From NCBI GenBank assembly GCA_031428675.1, contig JANOYC010000155.1, positions 1-5,166 on the forward strand: 5,166 nucleotides of DNA, written 5' to 3'. Origin of the DNA: JANOYC01 sp031428675 (GTDB lineage: Bacteria; Actinomycetota; Actinomycetes; Actinomycetales; Microbacteriaceae). The first letter of the stretch is position 1; the number at the start of each line of letters is the position of its first letter. Position numbers and translations under genes: made by a program. Shown here one piece after another: positions 4,227 to 5,166 of this stretch. Under the pieces are notes generated by a model, which saw only the letters and a list, made by a program, of their open reading frames with translations, had not been told where the DNA came from and made no database searches.

Positions 4227-5166
4227 TCAGCCAGTGGGTGGATGCGCCATCTCGATGGTCGAGAGCGCCGAGTCCCAAGCGAGTCGGCTGGATGCCTCTC
4301 CGCGTCCGGTGCGCACCCGGTAGGCCGCCCATTTCGCGTATCGGCCATCCGCTCGACGGGCGAGCACCGGCACGGCGCGCACGTCGACGCCCTCCCGCGG
4401 TATCTCCTCGCCAGGGAACGTGAGTGGCGTTGGGCGCAACGTCACGCCGATGGGAGTGACCGGCACTCCGTCGCGCAGAAGTGCGGCCTTGCGCAGTGAC
4501 ACCCGGCCGGGCGTGAAGGCGACGGGTGCTAGCGGGATCCAGTGGGCGGGAACCGGTGATTGCAATCGATACGCGCGTTCGTCGGGACCGAGACCGTCGG
4601 GCCACGGGGCGCGCGGCGGCGGCGGTTCGCTCGAGCGCCGCCGAGGGTCGCCGCTTCGACCTTGCACAATGTTCTCGATCGCCCACGCCATGTTTGCCAT
4701 CTCGTCGCGCAAGAACAGCACTTCTTCGAGCGGTTCGCCGACGACTGCTCCGGGAGCGACGGGGGGAAGCACGATGCCAGGAAGCACGCGCCCCGAACCC
4801 GATGCGATGCCGAACATCGTGAAGTTCGCATCGACCATCGCGGGAACCTCCTCGGAGTCACCGAAATCATCGGTGATCGTCACGGTCACGATCTGATTGA
4901 CGGCACCGAGCAGGCCGTCGACGGGCACCACCAACCAGTCGTCGCCGGATGTCATGGCGAACTCCGCGAGGCACAGTCGCGCCAAGTCGTTGGGTTGCGC
5001 TTCGATCGCGCCAAGGTCGATCGCACCGTCTTCGAGTTGCCAGTACCGGTCGGCGGGCATCCCCGGAAACCGCAGCGGAGTAGCGAGCATCGTCGCTGTC
5101 GTCTCAATCGGGGTTCCCGCGGGAGCGCCGTGAGGCAGGTCGGCGCGTTCGCCGTCCATCCACACC
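4227..5166 (-). CDS. C-terminal part of a large conserved-looking protein of unknown function
   Basis: The frame is open to the right edge, so only the last 312 or so residues are present; the GTG near 5165 is probably internal. Visible segments in order (numbered from the visible start): a FPGMPADRYWQLEDGAIDLGAI stretch at 33-54; LARLCLAEFAMTSGDDWLVVPV at 62-83; a beta-rich stretch QIVTVTITDDFGDSEEVP; then LEEVLFLRDEMANMAWAIENIV at about 145-166, a conspicuous amphipathic helix; a short Pro-rich linker (SEPPPPRAPWPDG); and a beta-rich C-terminal part rich in Val, Arg and Pro. The aromatic/acidic segments look conserved and resemble large uncharacterised bacterial proteins I have seen, but I cannot assign a domain or function. 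There is no membrane segment. The gene ends with TGA at 4227-4229 followed by three hairpins. Confidence 0.8.
   Translation of the reverse strand, partial: VWMDGERADLPHGAPAGTPIETTATMLATPLRFPGMPADRYWQLEDGAIDLGAIEAQPNDLARLCLAEFAMTSGDDWLVVPVDGLLGAVNQIVTVTITDDFGDSEEVPAMVDANFTMFGIASGSGRVLPGIVLPPVAPGAVVGEPLEEVLFLRDEMANMAWAIENIVQGRSGDPRRRSSEPPPPRAPWPDGLGPDERAYRLQSPVPAHWIPLAPVAFTPGRVSLRKAALLRDGVPVTPIGVTLRPTPLTFPGEEIPREGVDVRAVPVLARRADGRYAKWAAYRVRTGRGEASSRLAWDSALSTIEMAHPPTG

Noticed and set aside
3946..4896. Arg-rich open frames across the 4227-5166 gene on either strand
   Set aside because: Low-complexity Arg/Pro/Ser composition and conflict with the gene whose segments look conserved.

Overview
The window reads as high-GC actinobacterial chromosome, most likely from a Microbacteriaceae-type organism. 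This is judged by eye from GC-rich third codon positions, TANNNT-type -10 elements, leaderless-looking starts and the protein families present. No tRNA, rRNA, CRISPR array, insertion sequence, phage gene or known defence system was found.

Layout, left to right. (1) Positions 1-127, minus strand: the N-terminal end of a pyridoxamine 5'-phosphate oxidase-fold (flavin-binding) protein that runs off the left edge. (2) Positions 128-341: a divergent intergenic region with a long, near-perfect palindrome. (3) Positions 342-650, plus: a small gene of unknown function whose 3' end overlaps the next gene tail to tail. (4) Positions 620-2243, minus: a probable two-gene operon. It is read first as a LysR-type effector-binding domain protein that has no N-terminal helix-turn-helix but has a histone-H1-like basic tail, and then as a HAD-superfamily phosphatase. 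(5) Positions 2266-2658, plus: a DUF5997-type protein divergent from the regulator. The two start codons are only 23 bp apart around a symmetric promoter core. (6) Positions 2645-2715: a second palindrome of the same sequence family, between convergent genes. (7) Positions 2721-4067, minus: an alpha/beta-hydrolase fused to an OsmC peroxiredoxin through a repetitive Ala/Gly linker. (8) Positions 4068-4226: a cluster of hairpins and a promoter. (9) Positions 4227-5166, minus: the C-terminal part of a larger protein of unknown function that runs off the right edge.

The genes look like ordinary accessory and housekeeping functions (thiol-peroxide stress, flavoprotein, phosphatase) rather than one pathway. 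The most notable items are three. The first is the pair of related palindromes, whose two copies differ by two compensatory base-pair changes. The second is the unusual regulator pair: a LysR effector domain without its HTH, opposite a small HTH-like DUF5997 protein. The third is the mirror-symmetric, apparently leaderless divergent promoter between those two genes. No complete new system can be claimed from sequence alone.
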